From Candidatus Woesearchaeota archaeon (GTDB lineage: Archaea > Nanobdellota > Nanobdellia > Woesearchaeales > JABGXB01), in NCBI GenBank assembly GCA_018675975.1, contig JABGXB010000002.1, forward strand, positions 1 through 64,000: a DNA stretch of 64,000 nucleotides, read 5' to 3'. Position numbers and translations under genes: made by a program. Below are positions 28,898 to 38,513 of this stretch, piece after piece. Each line of letters starts with the position of its first letter. The first letter of the stretch is position 1. The notes under the pieces are model-generated. The model had not been told where the DNA came from. It saw only the letters and a list, made by a program, of their open reading frames with translations, and ran no database searches.

Positions 28898-31117
28898 GTG
28901 GAAAGTAAATTATCAGCACCTTTTTCAATATATTTTCTTCATGGTGCATCATGCTCGGGAAAAAGTACATTACAAACCATTTTAATAGAAGATATTGCTA
29001 ACAAATTAGGTTCCAAATTATATAAACAATTTTTAGAATTATCTAATATCAAATTTACTGATAGATTAAGAAGAAAAAGTGAAATTGAAAAAAAATATAT
29101 TATGCAAAAAAATATAGTTGATGATGAAACATTTACCAGATTAAATGATTCTGAAGAATTTTTTATGACATATTCTTATAATGGTAAAAGGTATGGATTT
29201 TCAAGTTCTGCCCTAGAAGAACAAATTAATTTTTCACTTCAAAATCCAAATTCACAGTTTCAATATCCCATTTTTTTTGATAATAGTTCTCCAAATTTAC
29301 CAGTTATTACAAATAAAAAATTAATTGATGAAATTAATGACAAATTATCAGTTCATGAATTAGATCTGAAATTTGATATTAAAAAAATTTTAGTTTTTTC
29401 ATCACTTGATACAACTCGAACTAAATTTTCATATAGATTTAATGAATCTAAAGGTATTGAAGAATATCTAATAGAACGAGCAGATAATGACTTAGAAGAA
29501 AATTTATATTTTTTAAATAAATTATTAAAATATACTCATTTTAGTTGTCCATTTTTATTTAGAGATAGAGCTAAAATGGAAGAAAAACAAGCGGATGATG
29601 AAAGATTAATTAGTTGTTTAGACTATTCAAAAAAAATAGAATTTTTACAGGCAGGATACTCAAGAGGAAATTTTGATTCTATGTCCATAATGGAATCGCT
29701 TAATTTAATTACTGATAAAAATGAAGAAAAATTTTCAATAATAGGTCTTATGGAAGTATTAAAAGAATATTTTAGTCCTGCTAGTTTATATAAAAAACAT
29801 TTAATTAAATCAACAAAAAATTCTAAACATAAAAACACTATTGGAAAATATAGTGCAAATTTAAAAATTTATTATAAAAAAATTGCAGAATCATTTTGTA
29901 AAAAAATTAAAAAACAATATGAAACATTAAAAAAAAAAAAAACATTAAATCCACAAAAAAATGTTTTTTTTGGTAAGAAAAAAAAAAAATTAGAAAACAA
30001 AATTAAAGAAGAAAAATATGATTGTCTTGAAAAATTAATAAATAATTATTTTGACCCAGAATTTGACGTTAATAATATTAATGATAATCTTAAAAGAATA
30101 TACAATGATTTTATTATTAATTATGCAACATTAGATTTTAAAAGTAATTTTTTTGGAAGTAGACAAACACAAGAATATTTATCTTTAATAGAAAAAGAAA
30201 AACTTTTAAAATATAGTTTAGATGTTTATAAAAATTTAGGAATGGAATCAAAAATTATTAAAGATTTGCAAACATTATTAGATGACACTTATGAAAGAAA
30301 ACAAATTGTGGAAGGCAAGTTAAATAGTATTTTTGATATTGATCGATATGAAATAAGTGAAAAAATAGTTATTGATCTTAAAGAAAAATTAGTTCAAATA
30401 AGAGATGAGTTTGATTCTATTTTTAATTATAATAAAAAAAATAGAAAAAGTAATATTAGTATGAAAGATATTCAAATAGTAATCCGAAATATATCTCAAT
30501 TATATTCAGAGCAGTATATGAGATATAAAAGACATTCGAATCCTGAATTTAATGAACCTGAATATAGATTAAAAGGAAAAGAAAATATTTCTTTAGAAAG
30601 GTGGCTTTTAAAAAGAAGAATTAAAAAAAAATCCAAAAAAAAATATACAAATAAATCCAAAATTAAAAATATTAGGACTAGAGATCTTTTACCATTTTTA
30701 AAATATTTTGAAACATTTAGAGAAAATGAAATAGTTGAACTTCCAATCTTAATAGAAAATAGAGATAAAGTTTATTCAGACATATTAACTGTTTTTAAAG
30801 AAATCATAAGTCAAAGTGATCTTAGAAAATCCGAATCAGTTCATTTAATAAAATCATATACTGAAAATATTTTAAATGTATTATTTAGTTCAACTACAAA
30901 TACTAAACAATCTTCAGTGAATAAATCTATATTAACACAAAATATTTCATTTATTGAAGACTTAAATAAAATACTAAAAAATTATTCTAAATTAAAACTT
31001 TGTCAAATAGAAAATGAAAATTCAGATGAAAAAGAAAGTATTTTATTAGAAACATTATTGAATAAATTATATTTGAAAAATCCATTTAATTTTACTTCTG
31101 AAAGAATTATTGCATAA
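28898..31117 (+). CDS. Large P-loop-containing protein of unknown function (GTG start)
   Basis: YFLHGASCSGKSTLQTILIEDI; long charged, Lys-rich remainder. Confidence 0.65.
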   Translation: MESKLSAPFSIYFLHGASCSGKSTLQTILIEDIANKLGSKLYKQFLELSNIKFTDRLRRKSEIEKKYIMQKNIVDDETFTRLNDSEEFFMTYSYNGKRYGFSSSALEEQINFSLQNPNSQFQYPIFFDNSSPNLPVITNKKLIDEINDKLSVHELDLKFDIKKILVFSSLDTTRTKFSYRFNESKGIEEYLIERADNDLEENLYFLNKLLKYTHFSCPFLFRDRAKMEEKQADDERLISCLDYSKKIEFLQAGYSRGNFDSMSIMESLNLITDKNEEKFSIIGLMEVLKEYFSPASLYKKHLIKSTKNSKHKNTIGKYSANLKIYYKKIAESFCKKIKKQYETLKKKKTLNPQKNVFFGKKKKKLENKIKEEKYDCLEKLINNYFDPEFDVNNINDNLKRIYNDFIINYATLDFKSNFFGSRQTQEYLSLIEKEKLLKYSLDVYKNLGMESKIIKDLQTLLDDTYERKQIVEGKLNSIFDIDRYEISEKIVIDLKEKLVQIRDEFDSIFNYNKKNRKSNISMKDIQIVIRNISQLYSEQYMRYKRHSNPEFNEPEYRLKGKENISLERWLLKRRIKKKSKKKYTNKSKIKNIRTRDLLPFLKYFETFRENEIVELPILIENRDKVYSDILTVFKEIISQSDLRKSESVHLIKSYTENILNVLFSSTTNTKQSSVNKSILTQNISFIEDLNKILKNYSKLKLCQIENENSDEKESILLETLLNKLYLKNPFNFTSERIIA

Positions 31118-31290
31118 AAATAAAAGGCCAATTCTATGAATTGGCGCCTTTGTATGGAAACATCAAACCCCCAGCAAGGTTTTAAAATTTAATTCCGAAT
31201 TTTACTTTGGTAATTAAATCCTATATTAAGAGTGTTCAAATTTATATTTAATGATTGCTTGATATAAAAACCCCATACGCACATACAAAT
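31118..31290 (-). ncRNA. Candidate structured non-coding RNA, minus-strand orientation favoured by T-rich end
   Basis: 9-bp hairpin ggccaattc-tat-gaattggc-type followed on the minus strand by cttttattttt; internal atttaatt/aattaaat pairing; blocks less AT-rich than the surrounding spacer (aaacccccagcaagg). Confidence 0.35.
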
Positions 31291-31445
31291 AATTAAAATA
31301 CACATAATAACCACAACACACTATAAATAAATTCATAAAAAATATAACAATTCATATAGTAAAAAAATATAAACTTGTATTTATATAAAATTTCTAAAAT
31401 TCATTAATAAATTAATTTTATAAAGAAAAAAAAGAAAAAGAATGT

Positions 31446-32711
31446 GTGGTAAATAACTTTCTTATGAATAATTTGAATGATTTATTAAATTCTAAACCTA
31501 AAAGTAATCAAGATATTAGTGAAAAAGGTCAAAAACTAAAAAAAGAATTGATAGAACAAGCAAAAAAAGTAGAAAAAAAAAATACTAAAAAAACTACAAA
31601 GAAAACTAGTAAGAAGACTACTAAAAAAAAAACAGCTAAAAAAAAGAAAAATGAATTATTAAATCAAACCCATGATTATTCAAATATTAATAATAATGAA
31701 TATAGAAATCATTTAATTGATTATATTAATAAAAATTCAGATTTGGGTTTTGACTCTATATCAATTCTAGAACATTTAGTTGAATATGGAGTAGACTATA
31801 ATTATGCAAATGAATTAATTAATAATGTTAATTTAAGTAAAAATATATCAGAAACTAAAATTGTTGAAAAAGAAGAAAGAGAAATAATTTCAAAATCTCA
31901 AAATAATTTTAGATTTTTTATTGAACTATTTATAGTATTTATTATTATTACAATTTTATCATTAATGAGCAATGGAACAATCTATATCGTTGCCATGAGC
32001 TTTTTCCCTACAATATTAAATTTATGTTTAATACATTATTATTTTAAAAATAATAAAAATTATTTATTATCAATACCAATTTATTTAGTAATAATTTCAT
32101 TTTTTTCAATATTATTTAATTATGTACAAATTGGAGAAATATTTTTAAGAAATATTATTGATATAAAGGCAATTGCAATATATAATATAATATTAACTTT
32201 TATTTTTCAATTAGTTGAATTTGAAAATTTAAATATAATATTTGCAAATTTATCAAAACATTTCAATTTTCATAAAAAAGAAAATGTAAAAGATCTTAAA
32301 ATAACATTAAATAAAAATATAAGTATATTAAAAAAGAAAATATTAAAAATAAATCAATTAATTGAATCTACATACAAAATTAATAAAAAAGAATTAAATA
32401 ATGTATTAATTGATTTAAAATATTTAAAAAAATTAGAAAATATAGACTATAAAAATTTAATATTAAAAGCACATAATTATTTTGAAATATCTGATTTATT
32501 AGAAAAAGAAATCAAAAAATTAGAAAATGATGAAAAATTTTTTAATTTAAATAAAAAAGCAGGACACTTAAAAAGAGATAAATCAGGTAGATATTCTATT
32601 CTTAGTATCATAATGGTAAACAATCATGATATTGATTTAAAAAAATTATGGGAAGAAATTTTTTTCATAATAGATACTATTAAAGGAGAATTATATAATA
32701 ATAGTATTTAA
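31446..32711 (+). CDS. Membrane protein with Lys/Thr-rich H1-like N-terminal tail (start may be the ATG at 31464)
   Basis: KKVEKKNTKKTTKKTSKKTTKKKTAKKKKNE; four or more hydrophobic segments mid-protein. Confidence 0.65.
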   Translation: MVNNFLMNNLNDLLNSKPKSNQDISEKGQKLKKELIEQAKKVEKKNTKKTTKKTSKKTTKKKTAKKKKNELLNQTHDYSNINNNEYRNHLIDYINKNSDLGFDSISILEHLVEYGVDYNYANELINNVNLSKNISETKIVEKEEREIISKSQNNFRFFIELFIVFIIITILSLMSNGTIYIVAMSFFPTILNLCLIHYYFKNNKNYLLSIPIYLVIISFFSILFNYVQIGEIFLRNIIDIKAIAIYNIILTFIFQLVEFENLNIIFANLSKHFNFHKKENVKDLKITLNKNISILKKKILKINQLIESTYKINKKELNNVLIDLKYLKKLENIDYKNLILKAHNYFEISDLLEKEIKKLENDEKFFNLNKKAGHLKRDKSGRYSILSIIMVNNHDIDLKKLWEEIFFIIDTIKGELYNNSI

Positions 32712-32712
32712 A

Positions 32713-33360
32713 ATGAAAATTGAACAAGATAATTATTATAATGAAATTAGTGATGGATATAATAATTTATACAAAGAAGAACAAGATGATAAATGTAAAT
32801 TTATATTTTCAAGATATAATTGGAACGAATTATTTAAAAATCTTGAATTAAAAGAAAAAATAAATATTTTAGATCTTGGTTGTGGAACTGGAATAAGTAC
32901 ATTAAATCTAATTGAAGAATTAAATAAATATAAAAAATTTAAAGATAAAAAAATAAATATAATCTTAATTGATCCAGCAAAATTATTATTAGAAAAAATA
33001 ATTTTAATTGAAAAAGGTGAAATGTATCATGATCCTAAAATGGAAAATGAAAATTATACTGTAATAGATTTAAATGAATATGAATTAGATATTACTATTT
33101 CTAAAATTAATATGTATGGAGAAAATTTAAATGATATAAATTTTGAATGTGATTTTTTATTTTCATTAACTGCATTACAAAATGTAAGTAATTTAAATAA
33201 AATAATTGAAATAATAAAAAATAAAAAAATTAAGAATTTTATTTTATCATATCTTTATCGAGGAAAAGAAAACGAACTTGACAAAGTTATAGAGTTATTT
33301 GAAAAATTAGAATTTAAAAAATTATTAAAAAACAATAAAGACATTTTTTTTGTAAAGTGA
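32713..33360 (+). CDS. Class I SAM-dependent methyltransferase
   Basis: INILDLGCGTGISTLNLIEEL motif I. Confidence 0.75.
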   Translation: MKIEQDNYYNEISDGYNNLYKEEQDDKCKFIFSRYNWNELFKNLELKEKINILDLGCGTGISTLNLIEELNKYKKFKDKKINIILIDPAKLLLEKIILIEKGEMYHDPKMENENYTVIDLNEYELDITISKINMYGENLNDINFECDFLFSLTALQNVSNLNKIIEIIKNKKIKNFILSYLYRGKENELDKVIELFEKLEFKKLLKNNKDIFFVK

Positions 33361-33404
33361 TGATAATTATAATGCAAAATAAATACATTTATAAATAAAA
33401 CTTA

Positions 33405-34481
33405 ATGCCCTCATTTAATATGGTTCATAAAAATTTAAATCCAGAAGATATTATATCTGAAAAATTTGAAAAAATTCTAGGTCAAAACGAAGCTAAAATT
33501 CAATTAAAGTCTGCTATATTAATGGACAGACATGTAATCTTGGTAGGTCCTCCAGGAGTTGGTAAAACAAGTTTTGCAAAAAATGTTGCAGAATTATTAA
33601 AATCAATTAAAGCAGTTGATTGTTCTTATCATTGCAATCCAGAAAAACCTATTTGTCCTGAATGTTTACATAAAATAAAAAATAATGAAAAATTAGAAAT
33701 AGTTGAATTAAATGGTAAAGATAGATTCATTAGGGTACAAGGTTCACCAGATTTAACTGTAGAAGATTTAATTGGTGATATTGATCCAATTAAGGCATTA
33801 GAATATGGACCATTATCCATGCAAGCATTTACACCAGGTAAGATATTTAAAGCAAATAGAGGATTATTATTTTTTGATGAAGTTAATAGATGTCCTGAAA
33901 AATTACAAAATGCATTATTACAAATATTAGAAGAAGGAAAAGCAACTATTGGAAATCATGATGTAGATATTGATGCAAGCTTTATTTTTATTGGAACAAT
34001 GAATCCTACTGACTTTGCTGGAACACAATCATTATCTGAAGTTTTTTTAGATAGAACAGATTTAATATATGTAAATTATCCAGAAACTAGAGAAATTGAA
34101 ATGCAAATCTTAGATGAAAATACTCAAGAATTAGATTCAATTGAAATGCCAGAAAAAATATCTTATTCAATTGTTGAATTTATACAAAAATTAAGACAAA
34201 GTGATAAATTAGAAAAACAACCAAGTGTAAGAGCAAGTATTGGATTACATGAGAGAAGTCGATCATATGCAAAATTATGTAATTGTAATAAAGTTGAAAT
34301 GAAACATGTTGAGTTTGTAATACCTTCTGTTTTAGAACATAGAATTAAATTAAAACCAAATTATAAATTTTTAATGAAGCCAAAAGATTTTTTAAAAAAA
34401 GAATTTAATGACTTTAAAAAAGAAGGAAATAATTATGCAGGAATAGCACCTAAAAGAGAGAAGAGTTCTGAAGTTCCCTGA
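33405..34481 (+). CDS. AAA+ ATPase, MoxR/Mg-chelatase I-type
   Basis: HVILVGPPGVGKTSFAKNVAELL; GLLFFDEVNRCPEKLQNALLQILEEG; GTMNPTDFAGTQSLSEVFLDRTDL. Confidence 0.9.
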   Translation: MPSFNMVHKNLNPEDIISEKFEKILGQNEAKIQLKSAILMDRHVILVGPPGVGKTSFAKNVAELLKSIKAVDCSYHCNPEKPICPECLHKIKNNEKLEIVELNGKDRFIRVQGSPDLTVEDLIGDIDPIKALEYGPLSMQAFTPGKIFKANRGLLFFDEVNRCPEKLQNALLQILEEGKATIGNHDVDIDASFIFIGTMNPTDFAGTQSLSEVFLDRTDLIYVNYPETREIEMQILDENTQELDSIEMPEKISYSIVEFIQKLRQSDKLEKQPSVRASIGLHERSRSYAKLCNCNKVEMKHVEFVIPSVLEHRIKLKPNYKFLMKPKDFLKKEFNDFKKEGNNYAGIAPKREKSSEVP

Positions 34482-35694
34482 AAATAATGATTCTAAATTA
34501 GAGAAAGATAAACACGAAAGACAAACAACAACTAGTGATTTAACTAAAGGATCTGAACAAGAAAATGAAACATTTAGTGATTCTGATAAAAAAGGTCTTG
34601 CAAAGAGTTTAATCGATGATGATGGAGGTTCTTTAGAAGATGCAACATTAATTAATAGTGCAATAAATCAAGGTATGGGGGCTTTCACACCTAATATGAT
34701 GTTTGAAAAAATGGTTAGTAATTTTAGAAATTCTAAAAATATATATGGAGAAAGTATGATTAGGGCAACTACTGGCTATGACAGTGAATATATTGATAAA
34801 AATATTAAATATCCAGAATTTCAAAGAGAATTAGAAAAAAGAATGAAGGATAAAAAAGATGAATTTAAGAAAAAGAAATTAGTTGATAGTAAAGGAAATT
34901 ATACACAAAAAGCAACTGAGTTAGCAGTTTTATCTATGTATGCAACAGAGTTAGATAATTTAGAAGCAATTGATAATATCCATGGAAAAAAATTCACAAG
35001 AAAAATGGATAAGTATGGAGAAAAACAAGAAATTACAAATTATAAAAAGGGTGCGAGATTTAGAGATATTGCAATAAGACAATCTATTAAAAATCTAATT
35101 AGACATAATCAAAAAAAATTAAGTCTTGAAAATATGAAAATGTATGAAAGACAATCTAAAGGAGTCTTAAATATAATTTATGCTATTGATACAAGTAGTT
35201 CTATGAAAGGTAAGAAGTTAGAATCAACAAAAAAGGCAGGATTAGCACTTGCGTATAAAGCAATATCAAATAAAGATAAAGTTGGATTAATTGCATTTGC
35301 AGAAAATATTATTACAAGTATTGAACCTACAGATGATTTTTCAAAAATTGTAAATGGTTTGACATTATTAAAACCAAAAGATGAAACTGATTTTGAAAAA
35401 GTTATTAATGAAGCAATGAGATTATTTCCAGAAGGAGATGAATTAAAACATTTAGTTATTATAACAGATGCAATGCCTACAGCAGGAAATGATCCCGTTC
35501 AAGACACATTACAGGCAATTTCAATGGCAAGAGCTGCAAATATTACTATTAGTATAGTTGGAATGCAATTAGATGAACAAGGTGAAAGTTTAGCTCAAAA
35601 AATAGTTCAAATCAGTGAAGGAAAATTATACAAAGTTCTTGAAACTGAAAATTTAAATCAAATTGTATTGCAAGATTATTATGCATATGAATAA
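34482..35694 (+). CDS. VWA-domain protein (chelatase D-like); listed ATG at 34675, frame open and coding-like back to 34447
   Basis: IIYAIDTSSSMKGKKLESTKKAGLAL MIDAS motif (DxSxS); ITDAMPTAG; upstream in-frame ENNDSKLEKDKHERQTTTSDLTKGSEQENETFSDSDKKGLAKSLIDDDGGSLEDATLINSAINQG. Confidence 0.82.
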
Positions 35695-35718
35695 TTTTTT
35701 TATATTATAATTAATATT

Positions 35719-36276
35719 TTAAATAGTTTTATCCCAATCTGCTAAAAGAATACCATCTGTTTTTAATACTCTTTTAATTTGAGGAACTAAAATATATTTT
35801 AATTTTTCCGTATCACCTTTCATCATTTCTAATTGAGGTGAATTATAAAGTAATTTAGTATGGACAATGTCAATAGAATTATCATCTATCATAGAAAGTG
35901 AATTTTCTAAAAGTAAATTAACTCTATCATAATGTTCAAATTTTTCACCCGTTAAAGAACCATAGTCAATCCCTATTGGATGAGCACCTAATTCAAAAAG
36001 ACCTCTACAAATCCAAGGATAAAAAGTATATTTAGAAATTAAATCATCATCACATGCAGAAATATAATTATCATAAGAAGTATTAAAATCACTTGATACT
36101 GAACCACAACCTAAATCAAGAATTTTTTTACCTTTATAGTTTGGTAAATGATTTAAAATCTTTAAAATCCCAAGCTTCATCTCTGTAAAATCAAAATTAT
36201 CACATTCATATTGTTCAGATAATTTATCATTTAATGAAAATACTAATTTGTTTAATTCCATTAAGGACCTGCACAT
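35719..36276 (-). CDS. SAM-dependent methyltransferase-like protein
   Basis: GKKILDLGCGSVSSD; VLKTDGILLADWDKT. Confidence 0.65.
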   Translation of the reverse strand: MCRSLMELNKLVFSLNDKLSEQYECDNFDFTEMKLGILKILNHLPNYKGKKILDLGCGSVSSDFNTSYDNYISACDDDLISKYTFYPWICRGLFELGAHPIGIDYGSLTGEKFEHYDRVNLLLENSLSMIDDNSIDIVHTKLLYNSPQLEMMKGDTEKLKYILVPQIKRVLKTDGILLADWDKTI

Positions 36277-36328
36277 AGAAAATTTATAAAAGTTCCTAAA
36301 AAATTAATAAATATACTATAAAATAAAA

Positions 36329-36895
36329 TTATTTTTCAATTTTATGAATTTTTAAAATTTTAACTTCAAATTTTAAATCAGAATCAGTTAAAGGATTATT
36401 AAAATCTAATTTAACTATACCATCTTTTATTTCAATTACTTTAGCATAATGAAATTTATTATCTTTACCCTTAAATGAATAAGTATGACCTACTTCATGA
36501 AATTGTTCAGGTAAGCTACTTTGATATATAGACTCAATTAATTTAGGATTAGATTTACCATAAGCATTTTCAATAATAAATGTTTTTTTTTCACCTTCAA
36601 ACATTCCAATTAATTTTTCTTCAAATGATTTTAAAAGAGTCTCTGAACCAACTTTTACTTTCATTGGATCCTCAATCGTTTTTTGATCCACAATAGTTCC
36701 ATCTTCAAGTAAAGTTTTATATGAAAATTCAATATTATCATTTATATCAACAATTTTTTTTTCTTTTTTATATGGTTCTAATATTTCATCAATAAATTCA
36801 TCATTATGCTCAACATATTCTTCTTCATCTAATGAAATTAAATCATCTTTTTCTAAATCATCAAAATCTTTAAAATTTTCATCCATTAAAAACAC
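36329..36895 (-). CDS. FKBP-type peptidyl-prolyl isomerase (SlyD-like) with acidic N-terminus
   Basis: IEFSYKTLLEDGTIVDQ...LLKSFEEKLIGMFEGEKKTFIIENAYG. Confidence 0.75.
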   Translation of the reverse strand: MFLMDENFKDFDDLEKDDLISLDEEEYVEHNDEFIDEILEPYKKEKKIVDINDNIEFSYKTLLEDGTIVDQKTIEDPMKVKVGSETLLKSFEEKLIGMFEGEKKTFIIENAYGKSNPKLIESIYQSSLPEQFHEVGHTYSFKGKDNKFHYAKVIEIKDGIVKLDFNNPLTDSDLKFEVKILKIHKIEK

Positions 36896-37493
36896 CCATT
36901 ATCATATAAAATAAACTAGACCAAATTCCCCACCCATCAAAAAATGGTAGTGGAATTATATTAAAGAAAAATAAAAATTTATTTATTCTGCCAATATTTC
37001 CAATAGTAATTTGAGCTGAATGTTTTAATTTCATCTTACTAAATAATAAATATTGACATAATTTCCATATAATTAAATTTAATAAAGGACCAGACACACT
37101 AATTAAAAAATTATCCAAATATGTGAATACACCACTAGTAACTACAAAAGCAGGAACTATAAATGTAAAACCAAATGCAAATTTAAATAATAAAGACATA
37201 AATAAACCCTGAGTACTAATATCTATTATGGCACTAAAACCTAATGCTAAACCCATTAGTTTATGACCAATTTCATGAAGTCCAATTGATGGAATTAGAA
37301 TTAAAAAGGTATAACCTATTAATTTTAATTGATATGGATCTGAAATAGATTTAATGTCTCTATAATAACTTTCAGAATATGAATTAAATCTATGAGTTTT
37401 CTCAATCGGTAATTTAAAATAATCTTTTAATATAAAAGCAGCAACTAAAGTTCCAATTACTATTTTTATAATTTCAATAATACTAAATACCAT
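36879..37493 (-). CDS. Site-2-type (M50) membrane metalloprotease
   Basis: IPSIGLHEIGHKLMGLALGF (HExxH in a TM segment); PLPFFDGWGIWSS. Confidence 0.8.
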   Translation of the reverse strand: MVFSIIEIIKIVIGTLVAAFILKDYFKLPIEKTHRFNSYSESYYRDIKSISDPYQLKLIGYTFLILIPSIGLHEIGHKLMGLALGFSAIIDISTQGLFMSLLFKFAFGFTFIVPAFVVTSGVFTYLDNFLISVSGPLLNLIIWKLCQYLLFSKMKLKHSAQITIGNIGRINKFLFFFNIIPLPFFDGWGIWSSLFYMIMGVFNG

Positions 37494-37628
37494 AACTTAA
37501 CTGTTTTTTTTGTATTAATAAAATTATTTATTAAAATGACAAAAATAACTCAATTTATAAAAAAATGTCATTTAAAAAAGAAATAATTATAAAGCAAATA
37601 GATTTTTTGAAATATTGTTGAGAGTAAT

Positions 37629-38513
37629 ATGGGATTGATAGATAAATACATTAATTTTTTTGAAAAAAATTACAAACTATTAATTATAATTCCATTATTA
37701 TTATTATTTTTCTCATTTTTAATTATTGGACAAAATTATGCCAAAACTAATAGTTTTGTACAAAAAGATGTAAGTTTAAAGGGTGGTATTAGTATAACTA
37801 TAGATAATACTAATTCACAAATAACCGATTCTATTGAAAATCTAGAAAAAGAGTTAGAATCAGAATTTGATTATGCAGATTTTAGCTTACAAGAAATAAT
37901 AAATCCAAGAAGTGTCTTAATTCATGCCGCAGATATTGAAGAAGATAAAGTTAAAAAATTTTTAGAAAATAAATTTGGAGAATTTGAAAAAGAAAATTAT
38001 AATGTAAAAATTCAATCATCACAATTTGGAGAATCATTTTTTACTGATACATTAATTGCAATAATAATTGCATTTTTATTTATGGGTATAATTGTATTTA
38101 TTTATTTTAGAAAATTTGCTCCATCATTAGGTGTTGTACTTTCGGCATTTTCAGATATAATTATTACAGTTGCAGTAATAAACTTATTAGAAATAAGATT
38201 ATCAACAGCAGGTGTTGCAGCTATTTTAATGATTATTGGTTATTCAGTGGATACTAATATTTTATTATCAAGTAAAATTTTATCAAAATCTGATGAAACT
38301 TTTTCACAAAAAATGTCATATACTATGAATACTGGTTTAATGATGACATTTACAACACTAGGGGCTTTAATTGCAGGATTATTATTTGCAAAGGCTCCAG
38401 AACTAATACAAATATTTACAATTCTATTAATTGGATTATTAACTGATCTAATCATGACTTGGATTCAAAATGCAGCAATATTAAAATATTTTTCAGAGGA
38501 TAAAAATGAATAA
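37629..38513 (+). CDS. secF: Protein-export membrane protein SecF
   Basis: VSLKGGISITID; C-terminal SecDF TM block TGLMMTFTTLGALIAGLL. Confidence 0.88.
   Translation: MGLIDKYINFFEKNYKLLIIIPLLLLFFSFLIIGQNYAKTNSFVQKDVSLKGGISITIDNTNSQITDSIENLEKELESEFDYADFSLQEIINPRSVLIHAADIEEDKVKKFLENKFGEFEKENYNVKIQSSQFGESFFTDTLIAIIIAFLFMGIIVFIYFRKFAPSLGVVLSAFSDIIITVAVINLLEIRLSTAGVAAILMIIGYSVDTNILLSSKILSKSDETFSQKMSYTMNTGLMMTFTTLGALIAGLLFAKAPELIQIFTILLIGLLTDLIMTWIQNAAILKYFSEDKNE

Noticed and set aside
31160-31175. agcaagg as RNase P CR IV
   Set aside because: No CR I upstream (only about 50 nt before the coding region) and no CR V downstream.
34675-35694. Treating ATG 34675 as the definite start of the VWA gene
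   Set aside because: Upstream in-frame sequence looks coding (charged linker and LEDATLINSAINQG) and the frame is open into the AAA gene, so this start is doubtful.
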